Positions 26,045 to 36,037 of a stretch of DNA of 48,168 bases are shown here, in pieces (positions within the stretch are counted from its first letter, which is position 1; every line of letters begins with the position of its first letter). The stretch comes from Candidatus Omnitrophota bacterium (GTDB taxonomy: Bacteria; Omnitrophota; Gorgyraeia; Zapsychrales; Fredricksoniimonadaceae), in the NCBI GenBank assembly GCA_002753465.1, contig PEAF01000010.1, positions 1-48,168 on the forward strand, given 5' to 3'. The notes beneath the pieces are model-generated. The model ran no database searches. It was given only the letters and a program-made list of their open reading frames with translations, and had not been told where the DNA came from. The position numbers were made by a program, and so were the translations under genes.

Positions 26045-26104
26045 TTCTTACTGGCTGGATTTTATATATAATCCTTCTAGAAGGTAGTACTGCAGGCATG
26101 CTAT

Positions 26105-26138
26105 AGAGACAGATCAGAAATGGTCTGTCTCTTTTTTT
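26105..26138 (+). terminator. Rho-independent terminator after the PEP-CTERM genes
   Basis: AGAGACAGA-N10-TCTGTCTCT followed by TTTTTT. Confidence 0.92.
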
Positions 26139-26173
26139 CATCATTTCAAATCAACATTCAACATTCCGTTCCG

Positions 26174-26202
26174 TTGATTTCTCCAGTTTTTCATGCTATA
26201 CT
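26174..26202 (+). promoter_or_regulatory. Sigma70-type promoter
   Basis: TTGATT-N17-TATACT with TGC extended -10. Confidence 0.7.
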
Positions 26203-26246
26203 TTGCCATTCCTTACAGAATTCTCCTTGAAAGGGTTGGTAATACT

Positions 26247-27101
26247 ATGGCGGCTTCAAATATGTCGGTGATCTCACATTTCAAGAAGTCTTATGCGACA
26301 ACAGCTGCATTGCTTCAAAAAGAACCTCGCATTTACCTGCCTTTCCTGATCTTCGCTTTCATCGAAGCTTTGAGCCTGATCTTCATGTATCTGGCGCCGC
26401 GCGAACCGCTTAGAGCGGCAATGGGGCCGTTCATCACCACGTTATGGGGTGAGAGATTTCTCCATTACCCCCAGAACTTCTGGTTATTGCCAAAATTAGC
26501 TGGCCTGGCTAAGATGACTTTATCTGTTTTTATTGGCTCGCTGTTGACGGGTGTTGCCATTGCTTTTCTTTATAAAAAGCCCATAGCAACGGCTTTTCAT
26601 AAGTACGCTAATCTGATGATCATTGTTCTGATCCTTACGGCCGTTTATTACACCATGAACAAGGCCATCGGTGTTTTTTTGATGAAATATTTCAACGCTG
26701 GCCATGCGAAGTTATTATTCATCGGGCCAAGATGGTGGCTGGGACTTTTCAGTATTGTGATCAGTCAGTTCCTAGCCCTCGTCTTGCAGGCGTTGGTAGC
26801 CTATGCCATACCCATCATGCTCACATCCGAGAAAAAGTTCATCGGAGCTATTGCAGGGTCATTTGTGTTCTTTTTCAGGAACTTTATCATCACCTTGCTT
26901 TTGGTGGGCATTCCCATGCTTATTGCTGTGCCGCTCATTTTTCTGAATTATAACGGGGTATTTCTCATGACAACCTTTTGCCCGGAGATCATTCTCTGGT
27001 TAGGGATCCTGGGCATAATTGTCAATTCTTTGATACTGGACCCCATTATTACGCTGACAACGGCCACATTTTATCTCGAGAACAGGGTGGTGAAGCCATG
27101 A
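26247..27101 (+). CDS. Uncharacterised polytopic membrane protein
   Basis: Multiple hydrophobic helices; ATG 26247 chosen from ORF context. Confidence 0.75.
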   Translation: MAASNMSVISHFKKSYATTAALLQKEPRIYLPFLIFAFIEALSLIFMYLAPREPLRAAMGPFITTLWGERFLHYPQNFWLLPKLAGLAKMTLSVFIGSLLTGVAIAFLYKKPIATAFHKYANLMIIVLILTAVYYTMNKAIGVFLMKYFNAGHAKLLFIGPRWWLGLFSIVISQFLALVLQALVAYAIPIMLTSEKKFIGAIAGSFVFFFRNFIITLLLVGIPMLIAVPLIFLNYNGVFLMTTFCPEIILWLGILGIIVNSLILDPIITLTTATFYLENRVVKP

Positions 27102-27943
27102 CATTCCAGAAACCTTTTCTACTGCTCCTGTTGGGTATTCTGGTCGCCGGTTGCGGTCAGGATCAATATGCCATCGAACGGCAGTATTACCGTGTTCAGC
27201 AGCAGGCCAAGAACATCTTTACGAATCCCGACGCGACGCCGCCCAATGAATTGGCCACGACAGTCGATGCCTTGAATGAATTCATGCTCAAGTATCCCAC
27301 AAGCAATATTGCCGTTGAATCTCAGTTCACGATCGCGCAGCTTTATGTTGTGACCAAGGCTTATGACAAAGCACATGAACAGTTGAAGAAGATCAAGTCA
27401 GCGTTTGATAAGGTTGACGTCATTGGTGCGGAAGCGGTTTTTATGCGCGGGGCAGCCTATGAAGATGAAAAGAACTGGGCGGCGGCGTTAGAACAGTATC
27501 AGGCCGTGATCAAGAGCTATCCTATAACACCTAAAGGCATGGAAACGCCGTATTACATTGCCATGCACTATAAGAGCAAACTTCAGCCGGATAAGATGAT
27601 GGAGGCCTTACGTGAGGCGATTGATCATTATAAAGCCCTCACGGCCCAATATCCGGGTACGCCTTTGGCGCTTAGGGCCCAGGCGTTGATCGCGCAGTGT
27701 TTTGTAGAACTTAAAGAACCTGAGAATGCGATCAGTGTCCTGCAGGCGGCCGCAGAAGCATTTAAGGGCAAGGTGCCGACAGACGGGATGTTCTTGGATA
27801 TTGCCACTATTTATTATGCGCAGTTAAAGGCTGCTGATAAGGCTGTCGCTGTCCTTGAAAAAGTCATTCAGGGTGGTCCTAAAACGCAGGCGGGTGAAAT
27901 TGCCCGGCGCATGATCCAGAAGATCAAAGAGGAAAAGAAATGA
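27098..27943 (+). CDS. BamD/TPR-like outer-membrane lipoprotein
   Basis: Lipobox LLLGILVAGCGQD; TPR-like repeats (YDKAHEQLKKIKSAF, AALEQYQAVIKSYP, KALTAQYPGTPLA); ATGA overlap with upstream gene. Confidence 0.8.
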   Translation: MTFQKPFLLLLLGILVAGCGQDQYAIERQYYRVQQQAKNIFTNPDATPPNELATTVDALNEFMLKYPTSNIAVESQFTIAQLYVVTKAYDKAHEQLKKIKSAFDKVDVIGAEAVFMRGAAYEDEKNWAAALEQYQAVIKSYPITPKGMETPYYIAMHYKSKLQPDKMMEALREAIDHYKALTAQYPGTPLALRAQALIAQCFVELKEPENAISVLQAAAEAFKGKVPTDGMFLDIATIYYAQLKAADKAVAVLEKVIQGGPKTQAGEIARRMIQKIKEEKK

Positions 27944-29454
27944 ACGGGTCTGCAGTTTATGAGGACGGCAAAGCATTCCTGGCGTCAACGCTTCAGCGCC
28001 TGATCGGGGCATTGAAAGCTCATTCGGGATCATTGTTCTTATTTAATCATGAGAATAATGAACTGGTTTTAAGCGCGTATTACAATGCCAAGGGCTTTGT
28101 CCTGACGGATATTAAAAAGAAGATGGGGGAAGGTGTCGCGGGTTGCGCGATCAAGGTCCGTACGCCTATCCTCGTCAAGGATATTGATACTGATCCACGG
28201 TTCAACCGTAATGGCTTTGCGCATTATCGCGGCAAATCCTTTATTTCGATCCCGCTTTATACCGGTGATCATTTGATAGGCCTGATCAATATTACGGACA
28301 AAGATTCAGGCGAGCCTTTCACCGAGCAGGACTTGATGTTCGCGGACAATGAATTGAAACTCCTTTTGAAGAAACTCGAAGATCAGCGCACGCTGGTCGC
28401 CGAGAATGAGAGCCTTAAAGAAAAACTGGCCGGTTCTTCATGCGGGAAATTCCTGAATATTACAGGCAAGCATCCTAAGATGCGTAAGATCTTCGCCCTT
28501 GTCGAGGCTGTGGCCAATACCCGCGCGACGGTGCTGATCAACGGCGAGAGCGGTACCGGCAAGCGGCTTATTGCCCACGCTATCCATAATTGTGATCCTA
28601 TTGAGCAGAAGAAGCCTTTTGTGGAGGTCAGTTGCGGTGCGTTAACGGAAACCCTCCTGGACAGTGAGCTTTTTGGTCATGTTAAAGGCGCTTTTACCGG
28701 GGCTTTCAGGGACCGTACAGGCCGTTTTGAATTGGCGGATAAAGGAACTATTTTTCTCGACGAAATTGATTCATTTTCCCTGTCAATGCAGGCTAAATTG
28801 CTCAGGGTCATCCAGGACGGTGAATTTGAACGGGTGGGGGACAGTAAGACGATCAAGGTGGATATCCGTATCATTGCGGCGACGAATCAGGACCTGAATG
28901 CGCTCATTGAACAGGGTAAGTTCCGTAAGGACCTTTATTATCGCCTGAACATTATCAATATTGCCCTTCCGCCGCTCCGAGAGCGTGTGTCGGATATTCC
29001 TCTGTTGGCGCATGATCTTATTGGCAAGCACTCGAAGCAATTGGGCAAGGATGTTAAGGAAGTCGCCGGTGATGTGATGCAGCGTTTTACGCAGTATTCC
29101 TGGCCGGGCAATATCCGTGAAATGGAGAATGCCATTGAACGCGCGACCATCCTCGCTAAAGGCCAGTTCATCGGACTTGAGGATCTGCCTGATTATCTGA
29201 CGCTGGTCGAGCCGCAGCTGCGCATTGAAAGTGACCTGACGTTGAAAGTCGGCGGTGAGAGTTTGAAGTCAGCCATCAAAGATTCGGAATATGAACTTAT
29301 CATGCAGGCCCTTGAGGCTGCCGAGGGTAGCCGTACCAAAACAGCGCAAAGCCTGGGCATTGACCGGACGACGCTTTATAAGAAAATGGTCAGCTACGGG
29401 ATGCTTAAGGTGACAAAAGGCAAGGGTAAGAAAGCCTTAGCGCTCGCGACGTAA
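27940..29454 (+). CDS. Sigma-54-dependent transcriptional activator (GAF-AAA-Fis HTH)
   Basis: GESGTGKRLIAHAIH Walker A, GAFTGA motif, DEIDSFSLSMQAKLLRVIQDGEFERVG, C-terminal SRTKTAQSLGIDRTTLYKKMVSYGM. Confidence 0.95.
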   Translation: MNGSAVYEDGKAFLASTLQRLIGALKAHSGSLFLFNHENNELVLSAYYNAKGFVLTDIKKKMGEGVAGCAIKVRTPILVKDIDTDPRFNRNGFAHYRGKSFISIPLYTGDHLIGLINITDKDSGEPFTEQDLMFADNELKLLLKKLEDQRTLVAENESLKEKLAGSSCGKFLNITGKHPKMRKIFALVEAVANTRATVLINGESGTGKRLIAHAIHNCDPIEQKKPFVEVSCGALTETLLDSELFGHVKGAFTGAFRDRTGRFELADKGTIFLDEIDSFSLSMQAKLLRVIQDGEFERVGDSKTIKVDIRIIAATNQDLNALIEQGKFRKDLYYRLNIINIALPPLRERVSDIPLLAHDLIGKHSKQLGKDVKEVAGDVMQRFTQYSWPGNIREMENAIERATILAKGQFIGLEDLPDYLTLVEPQLRIESDLTLKVGGESLKSAIKDSEYELIMQALEAAEGSRTKTAQSLGIDRTTLYKKMVSYGMLKVTKGKGKKALALAT

Positions 29455-30771
29455 GGACGAGGGCAGCAGTTTTAATTCTTCGCGGTATTTAGCTACAGTA
29501 CGACGGGCGAGTTTCACGCCATTCTCCTTCAACAAGATCCCGCTTAAGTCCTCATCGCTCAACGGACTTTTCTTGTCTTCGGACTCGATCAGTTCGCGCA
29601 GCTTTATTTTGCAAAGGCTTGAAGACACGTCGGCGCCTGATGCCTGCTGTATGCCGCTGGTAAAGAAGCTTTTCACGGCAATGACACCCTGGGGGGTCTG
29701 GGCGTATTTGTTCATGACTACCCGGCAAACCGTTGAAGCGTGGATTTCGACTTTATCCGCGACTTCCTGAAAGGTGAGGGGTTTTAAACGGGACAGGCCG
29801 TTGATGATCGCGTCTTTTTGTATCTCGACAATGGCTTCAAGGACATTCCTGAGTGTGCTTTGCCGCCGTGATATCGCCCTTAAGAGCTCCATGGCGTCCT
29901 GCAGCTTGGTCTTCAGATATTCCTTAGCTTCGGGGTCAATGTTGTTGTTCTTGAGGATGTCGCGGTATTCTTCATTGATATAGACCGATGGGATATTCTC
30001 GCGGTTGATGGCTATTTCAAGCGCGCCATCCTTCTCGTCAATAAAGATATCTGGGGCGATCTCGGAAGGATCATCCGTCGAATAATTCTGGCCCGGTTTC
30101 GGGTCAAGGGTGGTGATCTTTTTAACACAGGCTTCGACTTCACTGACAGCAACGTCCAGCTGTTGGGCAATGTATTCATATTTCCGGTGGGCCACATCAT
30201 TCAGATGGCCTTCGATGATCTTCACCAGCAAGGGGTCGTTCATCTTGAGGGTGTCGCACTGGATGAGCAGGCATTCCTGGATATTCCTGGCGGCGATACC
30301 GCAGGGGTCGAATTTATGGATGGTCTTGAGGATTCCCTCAACAGCCGCGACCGACGTACCATGCAGGGCGGAGATCTCGGCCAAAGTTATTTTAAGATAG
30401 CCGTTCTCATCAAGATTGCCAATGATCTCCCGGCCTATAGCAAGTTCTTCATCGGTGAGCGGAGATACTTCAAGCTGGCGCAGTAAGACGTCTTGCAGGG
30501 ACGGCATTCTGCTCAGCAGGGCAAAAGGGTCAAGGTCTTCATTAGCCACAGAAAAGCCCCTGGGCAGACGGTCAGAGCGCACGGAAAGCCCTGATCTTGT
30601 CGGGACAGCGGCTTCTGCCGGCCTTTCCTCAAGAAAAGGGTTATTGACCAGTTCCTCGTCGATAAGGGACTTGAGGTCCGTTAACGGAAGGGCCAGGATC
30701 TCTAATGATTGCTTGAGCTCAGGCACCAGAAGTTTCCTGAGTTCAAGTTTTTGAGTTAGTTTCATATTCAT
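29437..30771 (-). CDS. rpoN: RNA polymerase sigma-54 factor RpoN
   Basis: Region I LTQKLELRKLLVPELKQSLEILALPLTDL; RpoN box ARRTVAKYREEL. Confidence 0.96.
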   Translation of the reverse strand: MNMKLTQKLELRKLLVPELKQSLEILALPLTDLKSLIDEELVNNPFLEERPAEAAVPTRSGLSVRSDRLPRGFSVANEDLDPFALLSRMPSLQDVLLRQLEVSPLTDEELAIGREIIGNLDENGYLKITLAEISALHGTSVAAVEGILKTIHKFDPCGIAARNIQECLLIQCDTLKMNDPLLVKIIEGHLNDVAHRKYEYIAQQLDVAVSEVEACVKKITTLDPKPGQNYSTDDPSEIAPDIFIDEKDGALEIAINRENIPSVYINEEYRDILKNNNIDPEAKEYLKTKLQDAMELLRAISRRQSTLRNVLEAIVEIQKDAIINGLSRLKPLTFQEVADKVEIHASTVCRVVMNKYAQTPQGVIAVKSFFTSGIQQASGADVSSSLCKIKLRELIESEDKKSPLSDEDLSGILLKENGVKLARRTVAKYREELKLLPSSLRRER

Positions 30772-30957
30772 AAAGTATACCTTATAAAATGCAAGTAACA
30801 AGAGGTGCAGCGCGGGGCATATTGGATCAATGGCAGGCATTTTTTGAGCATTTTATCGTTGTATTTTCAATATTGTGGTATATTAACGGAAGATTTGAGG
30901 TTAAAGCCTGATGGATGTGCATATGGCTTTTGTAAACTAAAACAAGTGAGGGGGAGT

Positions 30958-31437
30958 ATGAAAGCATTGATGTTAACAGGGGTTCTTTTTGCTGGTTTGG
31001 TTTCAACGGGTTTTGCGGCTGAGCCTGCGGTTAAGGCGGCACCGGCTGCAGCACAGGTTCAAGAGCAGGGTATGAAGACCATATTTGATTATCAGAAGGA
31101 AGTTGGTTTGACCGACAAGCAGGTCACGGATATGCAGAAGCTTATGAATGACCTTCAGAGCACGCTTAACGCTAAGTCCAAGGACCTGACAGCGCTGCGT
31201 CAGACGCTTTCCGATATGATCGCCAAGAAGGATGATATGAAGGCTATCAAAACGCAGATGCAGAAGATCGCGGACCTGCAGGTTGATAATTCATGCCTTG
31301 ATATCGAAGCTTCCCGTAAGGTCGAGCAGATCATGAAGCCGGAACAGATCGCGGCCTGGAAAGAGATCCAGAAGAAGTTTGCGGCACAGGCGATGATGGC
31401 TCAGCAAGCAGCACAGGCGCCTGTTGTAGCTAAGTAA
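30958..31437 (+). CDS. Secreted Spy/CpxP-like coiled-coil periplasmic protein
   Basis: Signal peptide MKALMLTGVLFAGLVSTGFAAE; LTDKQVTDMQKLMNDLQ; MKPEQIAAWKEIQKKF. Confidence 0.65.
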   Translation: MKALMLTGVLFAGLVSTGFAAEPAVKAAPAAAQVQEQGMKTIFDYQKEVGLTDKQVTDMQKLMNDLQSTLNAKSKDLTALRQTLSDMIAKKDDMKAIKTQMQKIADLQVDNSCLDIEASRKVEQIMKPEQIAAWKEIQKKFAAQAMMAQQAAQAPVVAK

Positions 31438-31461
31438 TTATATTAGTCTGTAAGAGTAAAG

Positions 31462-31492
31462 ATCCCTCTGCGACCAAAGGTTTCAGAGGGAT
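31462..31492 (+). terminator. Hairpin (terminator or attenuator) between the periplasmic protein and the two-component system
   Basis: ATCCCTCTG...CAGAGGGAT stem, weak T-tract. Confidence 0.6.
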
Positions 31493-31530
31493 TCTTACTT
31501 TCAGGAGTATGATGGTTTCGGGGGTGGGTT

Positions 31531-32202
31531 ATGCGGATTCTCGTTGTGGAAGATGAGAAGAAAATGTCTTCTTTTATCAAAAGAGGCCTTAGAGAGGCGA
31601 GTTATGCGGTTGACGTCGCTGATAACGGGACGGAAGCCCTCTTTATGGCAGAAACCAACCCCTATGACCTTATCGTAATGGATATCATGATCCCCGGCCC
31701 TGACGGGATCGACGTATGCCGTAAGTTGAGAAAAGGGGCCATTGATGTGCCGGTCCTTATGCTTACCGCGCGCGATGATGTCGAGGATAAGATCTCGGGC
31801 CTTGATGCCGGGGCGGATGATTATCTGACCAAGCCGTTCGCATTCTCAGAGTTCCTGGCGCGTGTCCGTGCCCTTTTAAGAAGGAAAAGTCAGGGCAGAG
31901 TGACGCAGTTAAAAGTCGCCGACCTTCAGCTTGATCAATCGGCCCGCAAGGTAATGCGCGCAGGCCTGGAGATCGAGTTGACGCCGACCGAATATGCTTT
32001 GCTTGAGTTTTTAATGCTCAATACAGGGAGTGTGGTGACCCGCACCATGCTTTCCGAGCATGTCTGGAATGATGATTTTGATTCCTTTTCCAATGTCATC
32101 AATGTCTATATCAATTACCTGCGCAAAAAGATCGACAGCCTTCATGAAAAGAAACTTATTCATTCCTTAAGGGGCGTGGGGTACATGCTGAAAGAAACAT
32201 GA
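31531..32202 (+). CDS. OmpR-family response regulator
   Basis: ILVVEDEKKMSSFIKRGL...IVMDIMIPGPDG...LDAGADDYLTKPF; winged helix C-terminus. Confidence 0.95.
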   Translation: MRILVVEDEKKMSSFIKRGLREASYAVDVADNGTEALFMAETNPYDLIVMDIMIPGPDGIDVCRKLRKGAIDVPVLMLTARDDVEDKISGLDAGADDYLTKPFAFSEFLARVRALLRRKSQGRVTQLKVADLQLDQSARKVMRAGLEIELTPTEYALLEFLMLNTGSVVTRTMLSEHVWNDDFDSFSNVINVYINYLRKKIDSLHEKKLIHSLRGVGYMLKET

Positions 32203-33680
32203 AGATCAATTCGATACGCTTTAAAACCACCATTCTTTATTCGTGTATCCTGGGTGTGATACTTGTATTATTCAGTGCGTTCATTTTTCATTCCATCAAG
32301 CGTATCCTGCATGAAAATACGGATCAGGAACTGCGCCTTAAAGCGGAACAGATAGCTGCGACCGTCAATGCTTACGGCGAGATGTCGGGTGGAAAGCTGC
32401 CGCCGATGTCGCTTATGAAGCAGTTCCTTTCTGATACGGGTGAAGTGGTGTCGCCGGGTAAGGACGCGATGGATAAACTCTGGGAGAAACACCGCTGGTT
32501 GCTGGGGGCGCATAAGGATGTCTTTCTGATCACGGATGTGGCAACGGGGAGTGTTGTCCTGCAATCCGATAATGCGCCTACCGGGGCGCGCAGCTTTTTT
32601 GAGCGGTTTTCCTCTGAACGCGCCAAGTCAATTCATTATATGAATTTAAGGTTCAATAAGACCGCATTTCGCGCCGTCAGTTATCCGTTCACGTTTGCCG
32701 GCAGTAAGCCATATGTCATGCACGTAGCCGCTCCCATGGCTCCGGTGAACCGTGTTCTTCAAAGGCTTCTTGTCGCCATGATCACTGGCGTCGGGATGGT
32801 GCTTCTGATGTCACTGTTCATTGGGTCATTTTTGACCCGGAAGATCCTGCGGCCCGTGACCGAGGTTACTGTTGCGGCCAATAATATCACACAGAAGAAT
32901 CTTGGCATCAGGATCAGGGATCAGCCGGTGGACGAAGAGATGCGGCTGCTTGTTGATTCATTTAACCGGATGATCGACAGGCTTGACCGGTCTTTCGCGC
33001 ATATCAATGAGTTCAGTTCGCATGTGGCCCATGAATTAAAAACACCGCTGGCCATTATCAAGGGGGAGTTGGAACTTGCTGTTGTCGGCGAGAATACCCC
33101 CGAAGAGAATAAACGCGTCATGCTGGTCGCCCTGCAGGAAATTGACCGTTTGATCAAGATCACTAAAGACCTTCTTTTGCTCGCCAAGTTCGAGTATAAC
33201 CTCAATATCCTTAAAATGGAACGCATGGACCTTGTTGCGTTCATGAAAGAATTGTTTGAGCATGCCAGGATCCTCGCCGGAGAAAAGGGCGTGCATATCG
33301 AACTGGCCGTACCCGAGGATCCTTTATGGATCAACGGTGACGCGACGCATTTGAGGCGGCTTTTCTTTAATATTATTCATAATGCTGTTAAGTTCACGCC
33401 GACAGAAGGCAAGATCGAGGTGATGGTAAAGGCGGCTGACGGTGCCGCGGTAACATCTGTCAAAGATAATGGTGAGGGGATATCTCCAGCGGAGCAGTTG
33501 AAGATATTTGATAAGTTTTACAGCGTGCGTAAGCCCGGCCAGAGCGATGTGCCTGGCAATGGCCTTGGGCTTTGCATGGCGCGTTCGATCGCACGCGCCC
33601 ACGGCGGTGATATTGTTGTTGAAAGTGAATTAAAAAAAGGCGCAACTTTCCTGATTGAACTGCCGTCGGTTCACGGTTAG
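32199..33680 (+). CDS. CusS-like HAMP sensor histidine kinase
   Basis: SSHVAHELKTPLAIIKGELELA H-box; HNAVKFTP; DNGEGISPAEQLKIFDKFY; GNGLGLCMARSIARAHGG. Confidence 0.95.
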   Translation: MKINSIRFKTTILYSCILGVILVLFSAFIFHSIKRILHENTDQELRLKAEQIAATVNAYGEMSGGKLPPMSLMKQFLSDTGEVVSPGKDAMDKLWEKHRWLLGAHKDVFLITDVATGSVVLQSDNAPTGARSFFERFSSERAKSIHYMNLRFNKTAFRAVSYPFTFAGSKPYVMHVAAPMAPVNRVLQRLLVAMITGVGMVLLMSLFIGSFLTRKILRPVTEVTVAANNITQKNLGIRIRDQPVDEEMRLLVDSFNRMIDRLDRSFAHINEFSSHVAHELKTPLAIIKGELELAVVGENTPEENKRVMLVALQEIDRLIKITKDLLLLAKFEYNLNILKMERMDLVAFMKELFEHARILAGEKGVHIELAVPEDPLWINGDATHLRRLFFNIIHNAVKFTPTEGKIEVMVKAADGAAVTSVKDNGEGISPAEQLKIFDKFYSVRKPGQSDVPGNGLGLCMARSIARAHGGDIVVESELKKGATFLIELPSVHG

Positions 33681-33779
33681 CGGTAAAATAAGAAAATTCT
33701 AATTTTATTCTAACGTTCTCCTTAGATGGGTCTTGGTATACCTATACCTGTGAAGTTAACCCTTAGGAAGGAGAACAAC

Positions 33780-34286
33780 ATGCGTAGAACTTATATCGAC
33801 AGGGTTTTTGAGTATTATCAGCAGAAAGATGAGGAGGTCGGCCATTGGGACGAGGATGTTGTCGGCAGTATGTCTGAATATCCGTGGCCGCAACGTGTGG
33901 ACAGCCTGGGTGAGCCACAAATGTTCACGCGCAGGATACTGGTCGTTGACGATGAGGCTAATATCAGGAACATGTATTACCGGATCTTTACCCGCCGTGG
34001 ATTTCAAGTTTTAACAGCCTCCAATGCTATGGAAGCTAAAGACATGCTTGTAAGGGAGCATATCGATATTGTATTTCTGGATATTAAAATGGCAGAGGTC
34101 GAAGGGGACATCCTTTTCGAACTTGTACGTGCATTCCATCAGAATGTCAAGATCGTGGTCTCGAGTGTTTATCCTTTGGAAGAACAGATGGAAAGGATAA
34201 AGGGGGCAGATGCGTATTTCGACAAGTCAGATAGCCAGGATGTTCTTTTCAGGACGGTGTCATCGCTGATCAGAAACAGTCTTTAA
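33780..34286 (+). CDS. Response regulator with receiver domain only
   Basis: RILVVDDEANIRNMYYRIFTRRGF...IDIVFLDIKMAEVEG. Confidence 0.9.
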   Translation: MRRTYIDRVFEYYQQKDEEVGHWDEDVVGSMSEYPWPQRVDSLGEPQMFTRRILVVDDEANIRNMYYRIFTRRGFQVLTASNAMEAKDMLVREHIDIVFLDIKMAEVEGDILFELVRAFHQNVKIVVSSVYPLEEQMERIKGADAYFDKSDSQDVLFRTVSSLIRNSL

Positions 34287-34290
34287 GGTA

Positions 34291-34824
34291 TCACTGTTCG
34301 GTTTGATTCATGCGATTAACCTGGCCTTGAATATAGTCCTGGTTTGAGGGCATGTTCTGGTTGGGCTGGTTGGCAGCCTTTGTTTGATTATCAGGCAAGG
34401 GGGCATTCAGGCGCTGCGCATGTGTTTCCTGTACGGACGGTTGTAAATTATTAGGATGCGTTGCTACAGCATCCTGATTGGTTGGTTTACTGTAAAAAGC
34501 CGGGCGTTGCGGCATTTGAGGGAATTGGATAGGTTGCGGGTAATTCCTGTCAAATTTCTGAAGGGCTTGTGTTGATTCAATGACCGTTTGCGTTGAACGG
34601 AAGTTAGATGCGGTAACCGGGTAATTAGCATTCATATATTCTTTGGCTTGCGGGTCGGCATTGAGCTGATCCCAGGCCAAAGTAGTGGCTTGTTCGTTCT
34701 TATCGTTGAAGGCCTGATCGAAGGTGTTGATCAGGGTTTTATAATATTCTTCAGGTGTCTGGGCGACGCAGAACGGGCTGAATATCATCAGTAAAGCAAT
34801 GGCTAAGCGTAGGGTCTTTTTCAT
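34291..34824 (-). CDS. Secreted Gln/Asn-rich hypothetical protein
   Basis: Signal peptide MKKTLRLAIALLMIFSPFCVAQ; low-complexity Q/N-rich C-terminus. Confidence 0.65.
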   Translation of the reverse strand: MKKTLRLAIALLMIFSPFCVAQTPEEYYKTLINTFDQAFNDKNEQATTLAWDQLNADPQAKEYMNANYPVTASNFRSTQTVIESTQALQKFDRNYPQPIQFPQMPQRPAFYSKPTNQDAVATHPNNLQPSVQETHAQRLNAPLPDNQTKAANQPNQNMPSNQDYIQGQVNRMNQTEQ

Positions 34825-34873
34825 GGTCCTAATATAACATAGAGATAAAGTTTGTTCCACTGGAGGAAAAGGA

Positions 34874-36037
34874 TTGTCAGACTTCATTTGTTTATCATGT
34901 CCTAACGGGTGCCATTTGCAAGCGGATCTGCAACCTGACGGGACGGTGCGTGTGCAGGGAAATAAGTGTGACAAGGGCCTGGCTTTTGCGCATGCCGTTA
35001 TAAAGAAAAACACAGGTGCGGCCGCTAAAGTTGTTGCGGCACAGGTTAAGCCTGTCTACGACGATATTGCCCTTACTCAAATATGTACTTTTTGGGGCGT
35101 CGCATTTAAAAAGACAAGGCCTACTTTAATGCCGGCGGGAAGCCCCGAGCGTACGCTTTTCCGTGTGGTTATTGAGGATGATCAGCAAAAGTTTTTTGTG
35201 CTTGAACGGATCCGTCCGGCAGCCTTCCATGCCAAAATGAAGATCATCAAGACGCTGGAATTCCTTTCCCGTCGAGGCTTGTCCAGGATAGCGCCATATT
35301 GGATGGGTAAAGAAGAACAGTATATCCAGGAATATAAAGACGGGCTCTGGCAGTTGGTGCCGTTTTTGCCCGGTGAGGAGCTTGACCGGCAGACCTATCT
35401 TTATGACGGCTGGCGTGCCAAAGTTTTGTCGTCATTTCTGATCGACCTCAGGGCAAAGTCTGACGGGATAGCCTTGTATTCTCTGGATGAAAGATTTTCC
35501 ATCAAGAAATATGTTTATACGCTGTCGGCGCAGATCAAGGCCAGGCATCCGGAATTGATGTCAGAAGTCGGCAGGGTCATTTCTTTCCTTGAGGCTGGTT
35601 TCATGCCGGCGCATGATTCATTGCCCGTGGCTTTCTGTCACGGTGATTATCATCCGATGAATGTTATCTGGGGTACGGATGATATCAAGGCTGTGATCGA
35701 CTGGGAATTCGCGGGGATGAAACCTGAGATGTATGATCTGGCCAATATGGTCGGGTGCCTTGGCATTGAACATCCGTCGAGCTTGACCGGGGATCTTGTG
35801 ATCGGCCTGACACGGCAGTTAAAAGGAGCGCGGCTTTTTGAGGAAGTGAGCTGGGATTTTTTCCTGGAATTTGTGATCGCATTACGTTTTGCGTGGCTGT
35901 CGGAGTGGTTACGTAAGCACGATCACGAGATGGTCACCATGGAGCTTGATTATATGGCCTTATTGGTTGATAATAAGGATGAGCTCAAACGGTTATGGGG
36001 TATTAATAACGGGTCGTTAACGAAAGAGGCTGTATGA
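34874..36037 (+). CDS. Fusion of N-terminal DUF1667-like Cys domain and APH-family phosphotransferase
   Basis: FICLSCPNGCHLQADLQPDGTVRVQGNKCDKGLAFA then kinase motifs CHGDYHPMNVIW...AVIDWEFAGMKPEMYDLANMVG. Confidence 0.85.
   Translation: MSDFICLSCPNGCHLQADLQPDGTVRVQGNKCDKGLAFAHAVIKKNTGAAAKVVAAQVKPVYDDIALTQICTFWGVAFKKTRPTLMPAGSPERTLFRVVIEDDQQKFFVLERIRPAAFHAKMKIIKTLEFLSRRGLSRIAPYWMGKEEQYIQEYKDGLWQLVPFLPGEELDRQTYLYDGWRAKVLSSFLIDLRAKSDGIALYSLDERFSIKKYVYTLSAQIKARHPELMSEVGRVISFLEAGFMPAHDSLPVAFCHGDYHPMNVIWGTDDIKAVIDWEFAGMKPEMYDLANMVGCLGIEHPSSLTGDLVIGLTRQLKGARLFEEVSWDFFLEFVIALRFAWLSEWLRKHDHEMVTMELDYMALLVDNKDELKRLWGINNGSLTKEAV

Noticed and set aside
26057-26084. GGATTTTATATATAATCC and CCTTCTAGAAGG small palindromes before the terminator
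   Set aside because: Short AT-rich palindromes expected by chance near a terminator; no supporting context.
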